Assembly: GCA_947500035.1 (NCBI GenBank)
Contig: CANMQP010000014.1
Coordinates: forward strand, 186,001-250,000
Reading direction: 5' to 3'
Source of the DNA: an uncultured Kiloniellaceae bacterium
GTDB lineage: Bacteria; Pseudomonadota; Alphaproteobacteria; Kiloniellales; Kiloniellaceae
Length of the DNA stretch: 64,000 bases
The notes below the pieces were generated by a model that saw only the letters and a list, made by a program, of their open reading frames with translations, was not told the origin of the DNA and did no database searches. The translations under genes and the position numbers were made by a program. This document shows, in pieces, positions 43,683 to 52,689 of the stretch. The first letter of the stretch is position 1; the number at the start of each line of letters is the position of its first letter.

Positions 43683-44594
43683 CTAAGCGCGGGCGCCCTG
43701 TTTCAGCCATTGCACCACCTGCCGGCTGACTTGATCTTCTCTGCTTTCCCTCGACACAAGCGCACAGAGCGGCTTGTCGCTGGGCAGGGAAAAATTGAAG
43801 GCCTGAACCAGCCGCCCGCGCGCCAGAGCGGTCTCGACCAGCGGTTCATGGCCGATCAGCAGGCCCGCGCCGTCGATGGCCGCCTGGACGGCCAGACTGT
43901 AGAGCGAGAAGACCGGCCCGCTGCCGCCGTCGCTGGTATGACGGTGCCGGCCGCTGTGCGCCCGCGCCGCGCGCAGCCAGTCGGGCCAGTCATCGCGCCA
44001 GGTCTCGTCGTGCAGCAGAACGTCATGAGAGGGCTCGGCCCTGCGTTTGAGCTTCTCGGCGAGATCCGGCGTGCAGACGGGAAAAAGCCGGTCCTCCGCC
44101 AGTACGCTGCATTCCACGCCCTCCGGCACTTCATTCAGAAAAAACAGCGCCAGATCGAAGGATTCGCGTTGCAGGTTCGGCGGGCGTTCCAGCGCGGTGA
44201 CTGAAATCAGAAGCTCCGGGAAAGCCGCCCGCAAGGCCGGCAGGCGTGGCGACAACCAGAGTTGCGCCACGGAAGGCAAGGCAGCGATCCGGATCGAGCC
44301 CGGCATACCGGCACGGCGCAGTTCCTGGGCCGAAGCCCCCAAGGCGTCAAAAGCCGCCGTCAAAGACGGCAAAACCGCACGTCCCGGCTCGCTCAGCCGG
44401 ACGCCTTGTGCCCTGCGTTCGAAGAGCCGGCAGCCCGCCCAGTCTTCCAGGAGCTTGATCTGCTGGGCGATGGCGCCAGGCGTGACGGCAAGTTCTTCAC
44501 CGGCCAGCACAAAGCTCTCATGCCGGGCCGCCGCCTCGAAAGCACGCAGGGCCCGCAAGGGCATGGCTTTGGGTCTTGGAGGATCAACAGCCAT
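43683..44594 (-). CDS. LysR family transcriptional regulator (GcvA-like)
   Basis: About 303 residues. The helix-turn-helix reads LRALRAFEAAARHESFVLAG, then ELAVTPGAIAQQIKLLEDWA, the GcvA-type opening. The effector domain follows with SIRIAALPSVAQLWLSPRLP and LFFLNEVPEGVECSVLAEDR. The ATG at 44594 is used; a later one at 44564 is possible. It is divergent from the hydroxymethyltransferase-like gene by 160 bp and is the obvious candidate to control it. GcvA-type proteins often respond to glycine or amino-acid pools. Confidence 0.85.
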   Translation of the reverse strand: MAVDPPRPKAMPLRALRAFEAAARHESFVLAGEELAVTPGAIAQQIKLLEDWAGCRLFERRAQGVRLSEPGRAVLPSLTAAFDALGASAQELRRAGMPGSIRIAALPSVAQLWLSPRLPALRAAFPELLISVTALERPPNLQRESFDLALFFLNEVPEGVECSVLAEDRLFPVCTPDLAEKLKRRAEPSHDVLLHDETWRDDWPDWLRAARAHSGRHRHTSDGGSGPVFSLYSLAVQAAIDGAGLLIGHEPLVETALARGRLVQAFNFSLPSDKPLCALVSRESREDQVSRQVVQWLKQGARA

Positions 44595-44754
44595 ACAAAT
44601 ACTTAAGATAGACTCATTTTTTCTATGCCTTGGTTCGACGATAACTGGTTTGCCAGCGCGCCGCCAGAAGTGGATTCTGTTGTAGATCATGCCCCGGGAC
44701 GGAAGGCGTAATCCACTGCCCCCTCAGGCTCCACGTGAATGCGGGAATAAATCT

Positions 44755-46077
44755 ATGCCGAAGCTAAAGTTGCGAAATTGGGTTCCCGCAGATGCCGAAA
44801 ACTACATCCAGTCCATCGCGGCGGACACCGAGCAAGCGGCCTCGGAGGCGGTCGCGCAGCGGATCGATGCGCTGATTGAAGAAAACCGCAGGATCCATGA
44901 AGAAGACTGCGTCAATCTCAATCCGGCCACCAATGTCATGAACCCGAAGGCCGAAGCCGTCCTGGCGCAGGGCCTCGGGTCCAGGCCTTCCCTCGGCTAT
45001 CCCGGCGACAAGTATGAGATGGGCCTGGAAGCGATTGAGAAGATCGAGGTGATTGCGGCGGAACTGGCAGCTGAGATCTTCAACGCGCGCTACGCCGAAA
45101 TCCGGGTCGCATCGGGCGCACTTTCCAATCTCTACGCCTTTATGGCGACGGCGCAGCCGGGCGATGCGATCATCGTACCGCCGGGCGAGATCGGCGGTCA
45201 CGTCACCCATCACGCGGCCGGCGCAGCGGGCTTTTACGGCGTCGAAATTCATACGGCACCGGTCGATGCAACGGGCTACAGCGTCGATGTGGATGGCCTG
45301 CGCAGATTGGCACATGAGATCAAACCCAAACTGATCACGCTGGGCGGCAGTTTGAATCTCGCGCCCCACCCGGTTGCCGAGGTCCGTGCGATTGCCGACC
45401 AGGTCGGCGCCACCCTGCTGTTCGACGCGGCACACCTCTGCGGCATGATCGCAGGCCGCGCCTGGAAAAACCCGCTCGATCAGGGTGCACACCTCATGAC
45501 CATGAGCACCTATAAATCCCTTGGCGGTCCCGCAGGCGGGCTGATCGTCACCAACGACGCCGGATTGGCCGAGCGCCTGGACTCCATCGCCTTCCCCGGC
45601 TTGACCGCCAACTTCGACGCGGCCAAGTCGGCGGCGCTCGCGATCAGCCTGCTGGACTGGCGGGACCATGGTGCCGCCTACGCCAACGCCATGGTCGAGA
45701 CCGCCGCCGCTCTGGCCGAGGCACTCAAGAAAGAAGGCCTGCCGCTCTTCTCGACCGCGCAGGGCGTGACCGCATCTCATCAGTTTGCCCTGAAAGCAGC
45801 CGGTTACGGCGGAGGTCAGGCGGCGGCCAAACGGCTGCGCCGGGCCAATATCCTGACCTGCGGCATCGGCCTGCCAATCGAAACGGTTACGGATGACATG
45901 AATGGCCTGCGCATCGGTACGCCGGAAATCGTGCGTTGGGGGATGACCGCAAAAGACATGCCCGAACTGGCGGGACTGATCGCGCGCGGGCTGTCAGAGG
46001 AAGATCCGGCCCGGGTCGCGGCCGATGTCACCGCGTTCCGCAGCCGCTTCACCGATCTGCACTTTATCCGAAACTAG
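44755..46077 (+). CDS. Serine hydroxymethyltransferase-like PLP enzyme (divergent)
   Basis: 440 residues. NLNPATNVMNPKAEAVLAQG and LGSRPSLGYPGDKYEMGLEA match the N-terminus of the SHMT fold type I family; LLFDAAHLCGMIAGRAWKNP gives the cofactor Asp and His; TMSTYKSLGGPAGGLIVTND holds the PLP Lys in a position equivalent to TTTTHKTLRGPRGG of standard SHMT. The differences (no TTTTHK) and the neighbouring LysR suggest a specialised member, such as a 2-methylserine hydroxymethyltransferase or an aldolase, rather than housekeeping glyA. The ATG at 44755 follows GGGAATAA. Its TAG stop is the first three bases of a palindromic repeat. Confidence 0.75.
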   Translation: MPKLKLRNWVPADAENYIQSIAADTEQAASEAVAQRIDALIEENRRIHEEDCVNLNPATNVMNPKAEAVLAQGLGSRPSLGYPGDKYEMGLEAIEKIEVIAAELAAEIFNARYAEIRVASGALSNLYAFMATAQPGDAIIVPPGEIGGHVTHHAAGAAGFYGVEIHTAPVDATGYSVDVDGLRRLAHEIKPKLITLGGSLNLAPHPVAEVRAIADQVGATLLFDAAHLCGMIAGRAWKNPLDQGAHLMTMSTYKSLGGPAGGLIVTNDAGLAERLDSIAFPGLTANFDAAKSAALAISLLDWRDHGAAYANAMVETAAALAEALKKEGLPLFSTAQGVTASHQFALKAAGYGGGQAAAKRLRRANILTCGIGLPIETVTDDMNGLRIGTPEIVRWGMTAKDMPELAGLIARGLSEEDPARVAADVTAFRSRFTDLHFIRN

Positions 46078-46138
46078 AGCGCGTCATCTTTTAACGGAAA
46101 CACTTTGTGTTTTCGCTAAAAGATGTGAACCCGCTCTA
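46075..46138. repeat. 64-bp palindromic repeat (second subtype)
   Basis: It opens TAGAGCGCGTCATCTTTTA and closes TAAAAGATGTGAACCCGCTCTA around CACTTTGTG. Its first bases are the stop codon of the upstream gene. Length and ends match the other 64-bp elements, but the arms differ, so it is a related subtype placed back to back with the next copy. Confidence 0.7.
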
Positions 46139-46149
46139 CATCATATAGT

Positions 46150-46213
46150 TAGAGCAGATTCACCGGTACGACGGATCGCCGAAGGCGATTCCATCTAAAC
46201 CGGATCTGCTCTA
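46150..46213. repeat. 64-bp palindromic repeat, copy 2
   Basis: It opens TAGAGCAGATTCACCGG and closes ACCGGATCTGCTCTA with central GCCGAAGGC. Same length and layout as 9182-9245, with compensatory stem changes. It lies 7 bp from the stop of hutG. Confidence 0.75.
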
Positions 46214-46220
46214 GAAGGAT

Positions 46221-47015
46221 CTATGCGTCCCGCGCCCAGGCGGCGACGGCTTCCAGAAAACGCCGCAGGACGGGCCGCACACCGGTCGCCAGGTCCTCGC
46301 GGAAGCCAAAGGGCGGGTCCTCGTTCATGTAAGTCGCCCAGGACTGCTCAAGCTGAATGGCGTGTATGTTGTTCGCCGGATCGCCGTAGTGGCGTGTGAT
46401 GTAGCCGCCCTTGAAACGTCCGTCGATGACGAAGCTGTAATCTGCCGTCACCTTGGCAATCTCACCAAGCCGGTTCAGCAGTTCAGGCGCCGCCGTTACG
46501 CCCCCGCCACTGCCCAGATTGAGATCGGTCAGGCGCCCGTCGAAAAAGCGCGGCACTTCGCTGCGGATCGAATGCGCATCCCAGAGAACCGCGACGCCGT
46601 GCTTCTCCCGGATAGCCGCGAGTTCGCCGGCAATCTTGTCATGGTAAGGCTGCCAGACCTTCGCTCTGCGCGCCTCGATCTCCGCTTCGTCGGGCTGCTC
46701 GCCCGTCCGGTAGAGCGGCGCTTCTGAGAAGCTGGTGGTCGGGCAAAGCTCGGTATTGTTGGCCCCGGGATAGAGCGGCTGACCACTGGGATCGCGGTTC
46801 AGGTCGATCACATAGCGCGAATGGGTCGCGCGAATCGCCCCGATGCCGAGGTCCTCCAGAAAATCGTAAAGCTGGGGCAGATGCCAATCGGTGTCCGGTA
46901 CGTCCAACGCAGCGGGAGTCATGCGCGCCTGCTGTTTGGGCGGAATGAACACGCCACTGTGCGGCATCGACAAGAGAACCGGTGCGGTCCCGGATTTAAA
47001 GACGAACGGCTCCAT
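46221..47015 (-). CDS. hutG: N-formylglutamate amidohydrolase (deformylase)
   Basis: 264 residues. LLSMPHSGVFIPPKQQARMT with metal-binding His, DTDWHLPQLYDFLEDLGIGA, THSRYVIDLNRDPSGQPLYP and WDAHSIRSEVPRFFDG match N-formylglutamate deformylase. It releases glutamate and formate from N-formylglutamate at the end of the five-step histidine pathway. The ATG at 47015 with GGAAG five bases upstream is chosen over 47072. It is divergent from hutC with a HutC-type operator 59 bp upstream. It acts in the cytosol. Confidence 0.9.
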   Translation of the reverse strand: MEPFVFKSGTAPVLLSMPHSGVFIPPKQQARMTPAALDVPDTDWHLPQLYDFLEDLGIGAIRATHSRYVIDLNRDPSGQPLYPGANNTELCPTTSFSEAPLYRTGEQPDEAEIEARRAKVWQPYHDKIAGELAAIREKHGVAVLWDAHSIRSEVPRFFDGRLTDLNLGSGGGVTAAPELLNRLGEIAKVTADYSFVIDGRFKGGYITRHYGDPANNIHAIQLEQSWATYMNEDPPFGFREDLATGVRPVLRRFLEAVAAWARDA

Positions 47016-47073
47016 TGAACTTCCGGTTTGTAACTCGCTCCCATAGCAAGCCATGCTGGCCAGAGGGCGCAAG

Positions 47074-47087
47074 CTTGTCTATACAAG
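47074..47087. promoter_or_regulatory. HutC-type operator between hutG and hutC
   Basis: CTTGTCTATACAAG, with outer arms CTTGT and ACAAG, matches the HutC box pattern CTTGTnnnTACAAG/TTGTATATACAA seen twice more in the window. It lies 59 bp from hutG and 98 bp from hutC, so it could control both. Confidence 0.78.
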
Positions 47088-47184
47088 CCTGATTGTCGCT
47101 CTTAGGACCTTGGGATAACGTTAAGATGAAATCCGCCTGCCCTGCAACCTGTGTGAACGTCTTGCAGAGATCGGACTGGACCGC

Positions 47185-47907
47185 ATGACCCTTCCTCAAG
47201 GCGAAAACAACGCACCTGCCTATCAGCAGGTCAAAGACCATATCCTGGATCGTGTGCTGAAGGGTGATTGGCCCGAAGGCGCCCGCGTTCCCTCGGAAAA
47301 TGAGCTAACCCGGTCGCTCGGCTTCTCGCGCATGACCGTCAACCGGGCGCTGCGCGAACTCACCGCCGAGGGCTGGCTCACCCGCACCCAGGGGGCCGGA
47401 ACCTTTGTCGCCAAGAGCCGCCCGCAATCCGCCGTGCTGGAGATCCGTAACATCGCGGATGAGATTCGCGAGCGCGGTCACGAATACTCATCCCAGATCT
47501 ATCAGCTGCGCGTGGAAACCGCGGGCAGCGTCGAGGCCGGTCTGCTGGGACTGGAAGAAGGCACGGAGATTTTTCACTCACTGATCCTTCATTTCGAGAA
47601 CGGCCAGCCGGTGCAGCTGGAAGACCGTTTCGTCAACCCGGCAGCGGCCCCCGACTATCTGAGCCAGAACTTCAGAAGCATCACGCCCTACGAATACCTG
47701 ATGAAAGCCGCTCCCCTGAGTGAGGCGGAACATGTGATTCAGGCGATCCAGCCGGACCCGGAAACCGCGCGCCTGCTCTCGATCAGCCCACAATCCCCCT
47801 GCCTGCTGCTCAAGCGCCGGACCTGGTCAGGGGATAAGTCCGTCACCTATGCCCGGCTTGTCCACCCGGGCGACCGCTTCCAGCTCTGGGGCCGCTTCAG
47901 CAGCTGA
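47185..47907 (+). CDS. hutC: HutC, GntR-family histidine utilisation repressor
   Basis: 240 residues. The N-terminal winged helix (YQQVKDHILDRVLKGDWPEG, then ENELTRSLGFSRMTVNRALR) is GntR-type, and the UTRA effector domain follows (IADEIRERGHEYSSQIYQLR, QPVQLEDRFVNPAAAPDYLS, PCLLLKRRTWSGDKSVTYAR). This matches HutC, which is released by urocanate. Three HutC-type operators lie in the window, at hutG/hutC, at the LivK-type operon and at hutU. The ATG at 47185 is the first codon of the fold. Confidence 0.92.
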   Translation: MTLPQGENNAPAYQQVKDHILDRVLKGDWPEGARVPSENELTRSLGFSRMTVNRALRELTAEGWLTRTQGAGTFVAKSRPQSAVLEIRNIADEIRERGHEYSSQIYQLRVETAGSVEAGLLGLEEGTEIFHSLILHFENGQPVQLEDRFVNPAAAPDYLSQNFRSITPYEYLMKAAPLSEAEHVIQAIQPDPETARLLSISPQSPCLLLKRRTWSGDKSVTYARLVHPGDRFQLWGRFSS

Positions 47908-48103
47908 CACCGGTGCAACGCAGATAGTCAATCATGGCATCTTCAGAGCTTTGCCCCCAACCCCGCCTTAATCCCTCAAAATAACGACGTAATCCAACCC
48001 CGGAATTGCCGCGAAGCCGCGGCCTATTTCCGTCCACGATACCTTGATGGTGAAGTCTTCTCTCATCCTCGAGGCGAGCCGGTACAGCGGGGGTGGAAGA
48101 AAT

Positions 48104-49615
48104 ATGCTGATCAAATCTTTGAGCTCGGGGCTGCCGGTCGAACACTCCCTTCGCGGCAAGATCGGGATGGCTTTGGCGTTGACCGCGGCAAGTGACATTC
48201 TGCTGTATGACCGTCAGATCGGCTGGGGCCTCGCCCTGCTGGCATGGCTCATCCTCGCCGTTCTCACCGCCTGCAATCCACCGGATTTACGCTCCAGGCA
48301 AAGCCAGGTGCTTTTCATAACGGCGATATTTATCACCCTTGCCCTGGTGGAATCTCCCGGAGTCATTCCAAGCCTGTTACTGGCTCTCTGCGCCCTCGCC
48401 TTCACCCTGCGGCGCAACGCGTTCTGGCCGGACTCCACAGAAGATTGGGTCCGGCTTGCCATCGCTTTTGGCCTCCGGCTGCCGGGCCGCTTTATTATCG
48501 ATGCATTGCGGCTTCGCAGAGTTGTACGACGACGGCCAAGACCGCCTCTCTACCGGTCACTCCTGCGCGACTGGGCGTTGCCGCTTGGTCTGGGCGTGAT
48601 TTTTACCGCGCTTCTGGTTCAGGCCAATCCGGTGATCGACTCCTGGCGCCCGGCGCTCGATTGGGACCGGATTGCCGCTTTTTTCCGTCCGCAGCGGGTG
48701 TTCTTCTGGCTGATGGGCTTTATGGCGATCTGGGCGTTCTTGCGTCCCTGTCACCTCAGACGTCCATTGGCCAGGCGGCCTGTCCCGCCAGCGCTCCAGA
48801 GAGGGGTCGATGGTCTTTTTTCCGCGCGGGCAGTGCTGCGTGCCCTGATCCTTTTCAATCTGATTTTTCTGGCCCAAACCGCCACCGATCTGATCTACCT
48901 CTGGTCCGCCGAGACCTTGCCAGAAGGCCTGAGCTATGCAGGCTACGCCCATCGGGGCGCATATCCCCTGATCGCAACGGCTTTGCTGGCCGGCGCTTTC
49001 ACCTTGATCGCTTTTCGTGATAGTGCGCCGGCAGCGTTGTCACGGCCGGTCCGGCTGCTGGTATTCCTCTGGATCGGCCAGAACCTTTTCCTCACCGTCA
49101 ACGCAATCTGGCGCACCCTCAACTATGTCGAAGTCTATGGCTTGACCTATCTGCGCATCGCCGCGCTGATCTGGATGGGTCTAGTGGCCTGCGGACTGAT
49201 TTTCATCATCTGTAAAATTTCGCTTGGCAAGTCCCTGCGTTGGCTCACCGATATCAACGCCGTGAATCTGATCGCAGTCCTTTGCATCTGCAGCTTCGTT
49301 GATTTCGGAGGCATTGTGGCGGGCTATAACGTCAGGAACAGCGCTGAGCTCGGCGGCGCGGGCCAACCATTGGACTTTACCTATCTCGAAGAAATCGGCC
49401 CCGATGCGATACCGGCTTTGCAGCTTTACATCCGGGAGGCCCCTCTCAAAGCGCGCGAGCGGCGTCTCGCGTTTCATCTTCTTGGCAACTTGGAGCGTGA
49501 GTTGCGACAAACCACTGAAGACTGGCGCGGCTGGAGCTTTCGGCGTCAACGCCTGCTGAATGTTTTGGACAACACGGCCGTTGGGTTTCGGGCCGCGCCG
49601 CCACGGGTCGGATAA
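48104..49615 (+). CDS. DUF4173 family membrane protein
   Basis: About 503 residues with roughly twelve transmembrane helices. LGVIFTALLVQANPVIDSWR, SAETLPEGLSYAGYAHRGAY and PLIATALLAGAFTLIAFRD are typical of DUF4173 inner-membrane proteins. The C-terminal 110 residues are soluble and helical, probably on one face. Function is unknown. The ATG at 48104 follows GGAAG by five bases; the earlier ATG at 48044 lacks a site. It is followed by the LemA operon on the same strand, 217 bp away. Confidence 0.78.
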   Translation: MLIKSLSSGLPVEHSLRGKIGMALALTAASDILLYDRQIGWGLALLAWLILAVLTACNPPDLRSRQSQVLFITAIFITLALVESPGVIPSLLLALCALAFTLRRNAFWPDSTEDWVRLAIAFGLRLPGRFIIDALRLRRVVRRRPRPPLYRSLLRDWALPLGLGVIFTALLVQANPVIDSWRPALDWDRIAAFFRPQRVFFWLMGFMAIWAFLRPCHLRRPLARRPVPPALQRGVDGLFSARAVLRALILFNLIFLAQTATDLIYLWSAETLPEGLSYAGYAHRGAYPLIATALLAGAFTLIAFRDSAPAALSRPVRLLVFLWIGQNLFLTVNAIWRTLNYVEVYGLTYLRIAALIWMGLVACGLIFIICKISLGKSLRWLTDINAVNLIAVLCICSFVDFGGIVAGYNVRNSAELGGAGQPLDFTYLEEIGPDAIPALQLYIREAPLKARERRLAFHLLGNLERELRQTTEDWRGWSFRRQRLLNVLDNTAVGFRAAPPRVG

Positions 49616-49832
49616 CAGGCCCAGAGACCGACGGCTGGAGACCGGAGAGTCGAGTCCACGCGTCGGGTCCCATCCCCGGCGGCGTTTCACGCTGTCTTAA
49701 CCTTTATTTACCATTCCGGGCTTATGTTCAGATCGCGAAATAGATCTCGAAAACTGGTAACGGCTCCACTAAGAATGATACCCGCGTGTTTCGATCTTCA
49801 ACGAATCCTAAACCTTCGGGGGGAGTGACGGG

Positions 49833-50411
49833 ATGGAATTGGGAACGCTATTGTTGATCATCGTCGTGCCCGGCGTGATCCTCTATGTCTGGTATGCAAA
49901 ACTCATCAGCCGCCGAAACGCGGCGCGGGAAGCCCTCTCGTCGATCGATGTCCAACTCAAAAAGCGGCACGATCTGCTCCCCAACATCCTGAAGCTTGCC
50001 GGGCGTTTCATGACTCATGAGAAAGACCTGCTGGAAGGTCTTACGGCCTTGCGCGCGCGCGTCGATGCCGGTTACGACCCGAGCGACCCCGCAGCCGTCC
50101 AAGCCCATCTGACCGCCGGCCAGGAGCTGCAAAGCGGCATGGCCCGTTTCTTTGCGGTCGCCGAAAACTATCCTGAGCTTCGTTCTGCGGAAACCATCTC
50201 AAAAGCTCAGGACACCTTCACAGAAGCCGAGGCGCATATTTCGGCCGCACGGCGATTTTACAACGCCGCCGTTACCGATTTGAACAACGCTGTCGAGATT
50301 TTTCCCGGCAGCATGATTGCGGGCTGGGCGAAGGTAAAGCCCATGCCCTTCTGGGAGATGGAAGACAGCAGCCACCGCGCAGCTGTGAATGTCGACGACT
50401 ATCTGAAGTGA
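49833..50411 (+). CDS. LemA family protein
   Basis: 192 residues. One N-terminal transmembrane helix (LLLIIVVPGVILYVWYAKLI) is followed by the coiled LemA domain: SSIDVQLKKRHDLLPNILKL, ARFFAVAENYPELRSAETIS, RRFYNAAVTDLNNAVEIFPG. LemA proteins are membrane-anchored helical bundles of unclear role, often next to DUF3137 or TPM-domain genes, as here. An unusual GGGGGGAGTG ribosome site precedes the ATG. It starts a three-gene unit; the next gene begins 12 bp later. Confidence 0.92.
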   Translation: MELGTLLLIIVVPGVILYVWYAKLISRRNAAREALSSIDVQLKKRHDLLPNILKLAGRFMTHEKDLLEGLTALRARVDAGYDPSDPAAVQAHLTAGQELQSGMARFFAVAENYPELRSAETISKAQDTFTEAEAHISAARRFYNAAVTDLNNAVEIFPGSMIAGWAKVKPMPFWEMEDSSHRAAVNVDDYLK

Positions 50412-50423
50412 TCGGGGAAGACC

Positions 50424-51368
50424 ATGGACTTGCCTTCGCCGACACATACGCGCTCGCTGCTGGATCGATTCGAAGCGGTTTTCGACGAAGAGATCGCCCC
50501 GCGTTTGCAGGCCCGCGATCACGAGCGTGTCGCCCTGGCCCGCAAAAAGGTCCGCAACTGGATCTTGATTCTTGCGGCAAGCGGCGCTGCCGCCCTCGTT
50601 ATGTTTTTCCTTACCCGCGACGTTGACTCGGTCTTCATGGCCCTGCCAGTCGGCGCAGGCGCGTATTGGCTGCTGATTGGCAGGCCGACCAAACGCCTGA
50701 CCGACAGCATAAAACAGGAGATCTTTATTCCGCTTTGCGACGCCCTGGGGTTTACCTATCACCTGCGTCCGGACGGGTCGAACGCCCGCTATTTCACTGA
50801 ACTCCGATTGGTCGGCGGCTTTAACCGCAGCCGGTTCGAAGACGAAGTCTCAGGCCGCTATGACGATCTCGATTTTTCACTTGTCGATGCGCACCTCAAG
50901 GACGTCGATAAAGACAATTCCCGCACGGTCTTTCATGGCTTGCTGGCGGCCTTCGAGATGACCAAGAGCTTTCGGGGACGCACGCTGGTGCTGCGGGACG
51001 GCGGCATGCTGGGTAATTTTCTCGGCGGCATCGGCAACAAGCTGGAACGCGTGCGATTGGAAGATCCCAGGTTCGAGCGGGCCTATGAAGTCTATTCAAG
51101 CGATCAGGTCGAGGCGCGCTATCTGCTGACCCCGGCCTTCATGGACCGTCTTTTGGAACTGGAGCGGCAACTGGAGTCGAAAGTCCGCCTTGCTTTTGAC
51201 CGTAACTCGCTGCTTATGTCCATCGAACTGAACCGCGATGCCTTTAATATCGGCAAACTGGAGACGCCCCTGTCGGACAAAAGGCGGCTGCTGGGAATCG
51301 TCAAAGACCTGACCATGATCTTCGATGTGGTCGAAACCCTCCGCCTCAATGCAGAGACAAAGCTTTGA
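50424..51368 (+). CDS. DUF3137 family membrane protein, first of two paralogues
   Basis: 314 residues. Two transmembrane helices lie near residues 45-62 (WILILAASGAAALVMFFLTR) and 69-85. The long C-terminal soluble region includes RLVGGFNRSRFEDEVSGRYD, FHGLLAAFEMTKSFRGRTLV and AYEVYSSDQVEARYLLTPAF, characteristic of DUF3137. The function is unknown; LemA-DUF3137 pairs are common and probably act together at the membrane. The stop overlaps the start of the next gene (TTGA). Confidence 0.85.
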   Translation: MDLPSPTHTRSLLDRFEAVFDEEIAPRLQARDHERVALARKKVRNWILILAASGAAALVMFFLTRDVDSVFMALPVGAGAYWLLIGRPTKRLTDSIKQEIFIPLCDALGFTYHLRPDGSNARYFTELRLVGGFNRSRFEDEVSGRYDDLDFSLVDAHLKDVDKDNSRTVFHGLLAAFEMTKSFRGRTLVLRDGGMLGNFLGGIGNKLERVRLEDPRFERAYEVYSSDQVEARYLLTPAFMDRLLELERQLESKVRLAFDRNSLLMSIELNRDAFNIGKLETPLSDKRRLLGIVKDLTMIFDVVETLRLNAETKL

Positions 51369-52351
51369 ACGATAAGGCCGCTCTTTCCGACCAACCCGCA
51401 ACAGCGCATTCCGGCGTCCCGCTGGCCACGAAAGCCGCCGCGACCATCTACAACGAGGGCATCGCGCCGCGCCTCATTGAGTTGGTCAAGAAGCATCAGG
51501 CCCGCAAGCGCAGCGATCAGTTGACCTGGATCGCGTCTCTTGCGATTGCCCTGGTGGTCGGCAGCCTGGCCTATCTGGCAATCGGGACGGCGAACGGCGT
51601 GCTTCTGGGCGCGCTGGCCGGTGGCGGCGCTCAATGGGCGCTGAGCAAACGGCCGCGGCCGGACATGACCCTGGCCATGCGCCAGGAGATTTATAAACCC
51701 CTTTGCGATGCCGCCGGTATTTCCTACGCACTTGCCCCGATGCAATCGAAAGCCAAAAACTTTGCCAGCTTCGGTCTGGTGGGCGGCTTCAGCACGTCCC
51801 GCTACGAAAACCAGTTAGCGGGGTCCTACAAGGACATCGTCTTTCTGCAGACCGATGCGCTGCTCAAGGAAAATGCCGAAGGACATTCATCGGTGGTCTT
51901 CAACGGCCTGCTTTCGGTGTTCGAGCTCTCGAGGCGTTTCAGAGGACAAACGCTCATTCTGAAAAACGACAGGCATCTGCAAAAGGTTGCGGGGGGCTTT
52001 CAAACGCCGCCCGAGCGGGTCGAGCTTGGCGATTGGACCTTCGAGCAGAGCTTCGAGATCTATGCGACCGATGAAGATGAAGCCCGGTCCATCGTCACGC
52101 CGGTCCTGCGCGGCCAGCTGCTGGCTTTGGAACAGAGGCTGGGGTTCGATATCCAATTCGCCTTTACCGGTTCAACCATGCTGATGTCGCTCGATCTTAC
52201 GGAAAACGCTTCCGAAGTCACGGACCCCACCTGGCCCGCCGACGACCCCCGCCGCCTCGAGGCGGCGCTGATCCGTTTCTGGGCCATATTCGAAACCCTT
52301 GACGTGCTTAAGCTGGACAGCAGCAAAAGCAAAGCACCCTTTCAGATATGA
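51365..52351 (+). CDS. DUF3137 family membrane protein, second paralogue
   Basis: 328 residues and clearly paralogous to the previous gene: FGLVGGFSTSRYENQLAGSY, VFNGLLSVFELSRRFRGQTL and SFEIYATDEDEARSIVTPVL align with its blocks. Two membrane helices occur near residues 53-90. A TTG start overlaps the upstream TGA by four bases, which indicates translational coupling. Tandem duplication of DUF3137 after LemA may give a hetero-oligomer. It ends the operon, 58 bp before a MITE-like element. Confidence 0.82.
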   Translation: MNDKAALSDQPATAHSGVPLATKAAATIYNEGIAPRLIELVKKHQARKRSDQLTWIASLAIALVVGSLAYLAIGTANGVLLGALAGGGAQWALSKRPRPDMTLAMRQEIYKPLCDAAGISYALAPMQSKAKNFASFGLVGGFSTSRYENQLAGSYKDIVFLQTDALLKENAEGHSSVVFNGLLSVFELSRRFRGQTLILKNDRHLQKVAGGFQTPPERVELGDWTFEQSFEIYATDEDEARSIVTPVLRGQLLALEQRLGFDIQFAFTGSTMLMSLDLTENASEVTDPTWPADDPRRLEAALIRFWAIFETLDVLKLDSSKSKAPFQI

Positions 52352-52409
52352 TCGCCTGCGCTCGGGAACAGAGGCCGCGGGCGGCTTCCATGTGACACAC
52401 GATGTCATA

Positions 52410-52673
52410 GGGTCTGTTGAGGTTCAGGATATCGTCGTGGCGGATCATATGTTTTCAGCGGTTAGGAGCGAGTGACGCGGTGTGGCGGGCCCCACACAAG
52501 ACGCTCGCGACGCAAGGGCTGAAAATATTTGATCCGTCCTGAAAGGATTGGCCAGAGCTAAATCAAGCTCGCGTCGCTCGTCGTTGAATATGCCCAACAT
52601 GTTCTGCCTTCTCGCTCCTAATCTTGACTTAGCTCTGGCCAACCCCGGCGGTATCCTGAACCTCAACAGACCC
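52410..52673. mobile_element. MITE-like element with 22-bp perfect inverted ends and TA duplication
   Basis: The left end reads GGGTCTGTTGAGGTTCAGG and on to ATA; the right end is its exact inverse. TA dinucleotides flank both sides, as in IS630/Tc1-type insertions. The 264-bp interior carries nested inverted pairs (TTTTCAGC/GCTGAAAA and GGCCAGAGCTAAATCAAG with its imperfect mirror) and no gene. A single isolated end of the same family is at 58270. The element ends 16 bp before the start of the next gene. Confidence 0.82.
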
Positions 52674-52689
52674 TAAACCAGGAGACAGC

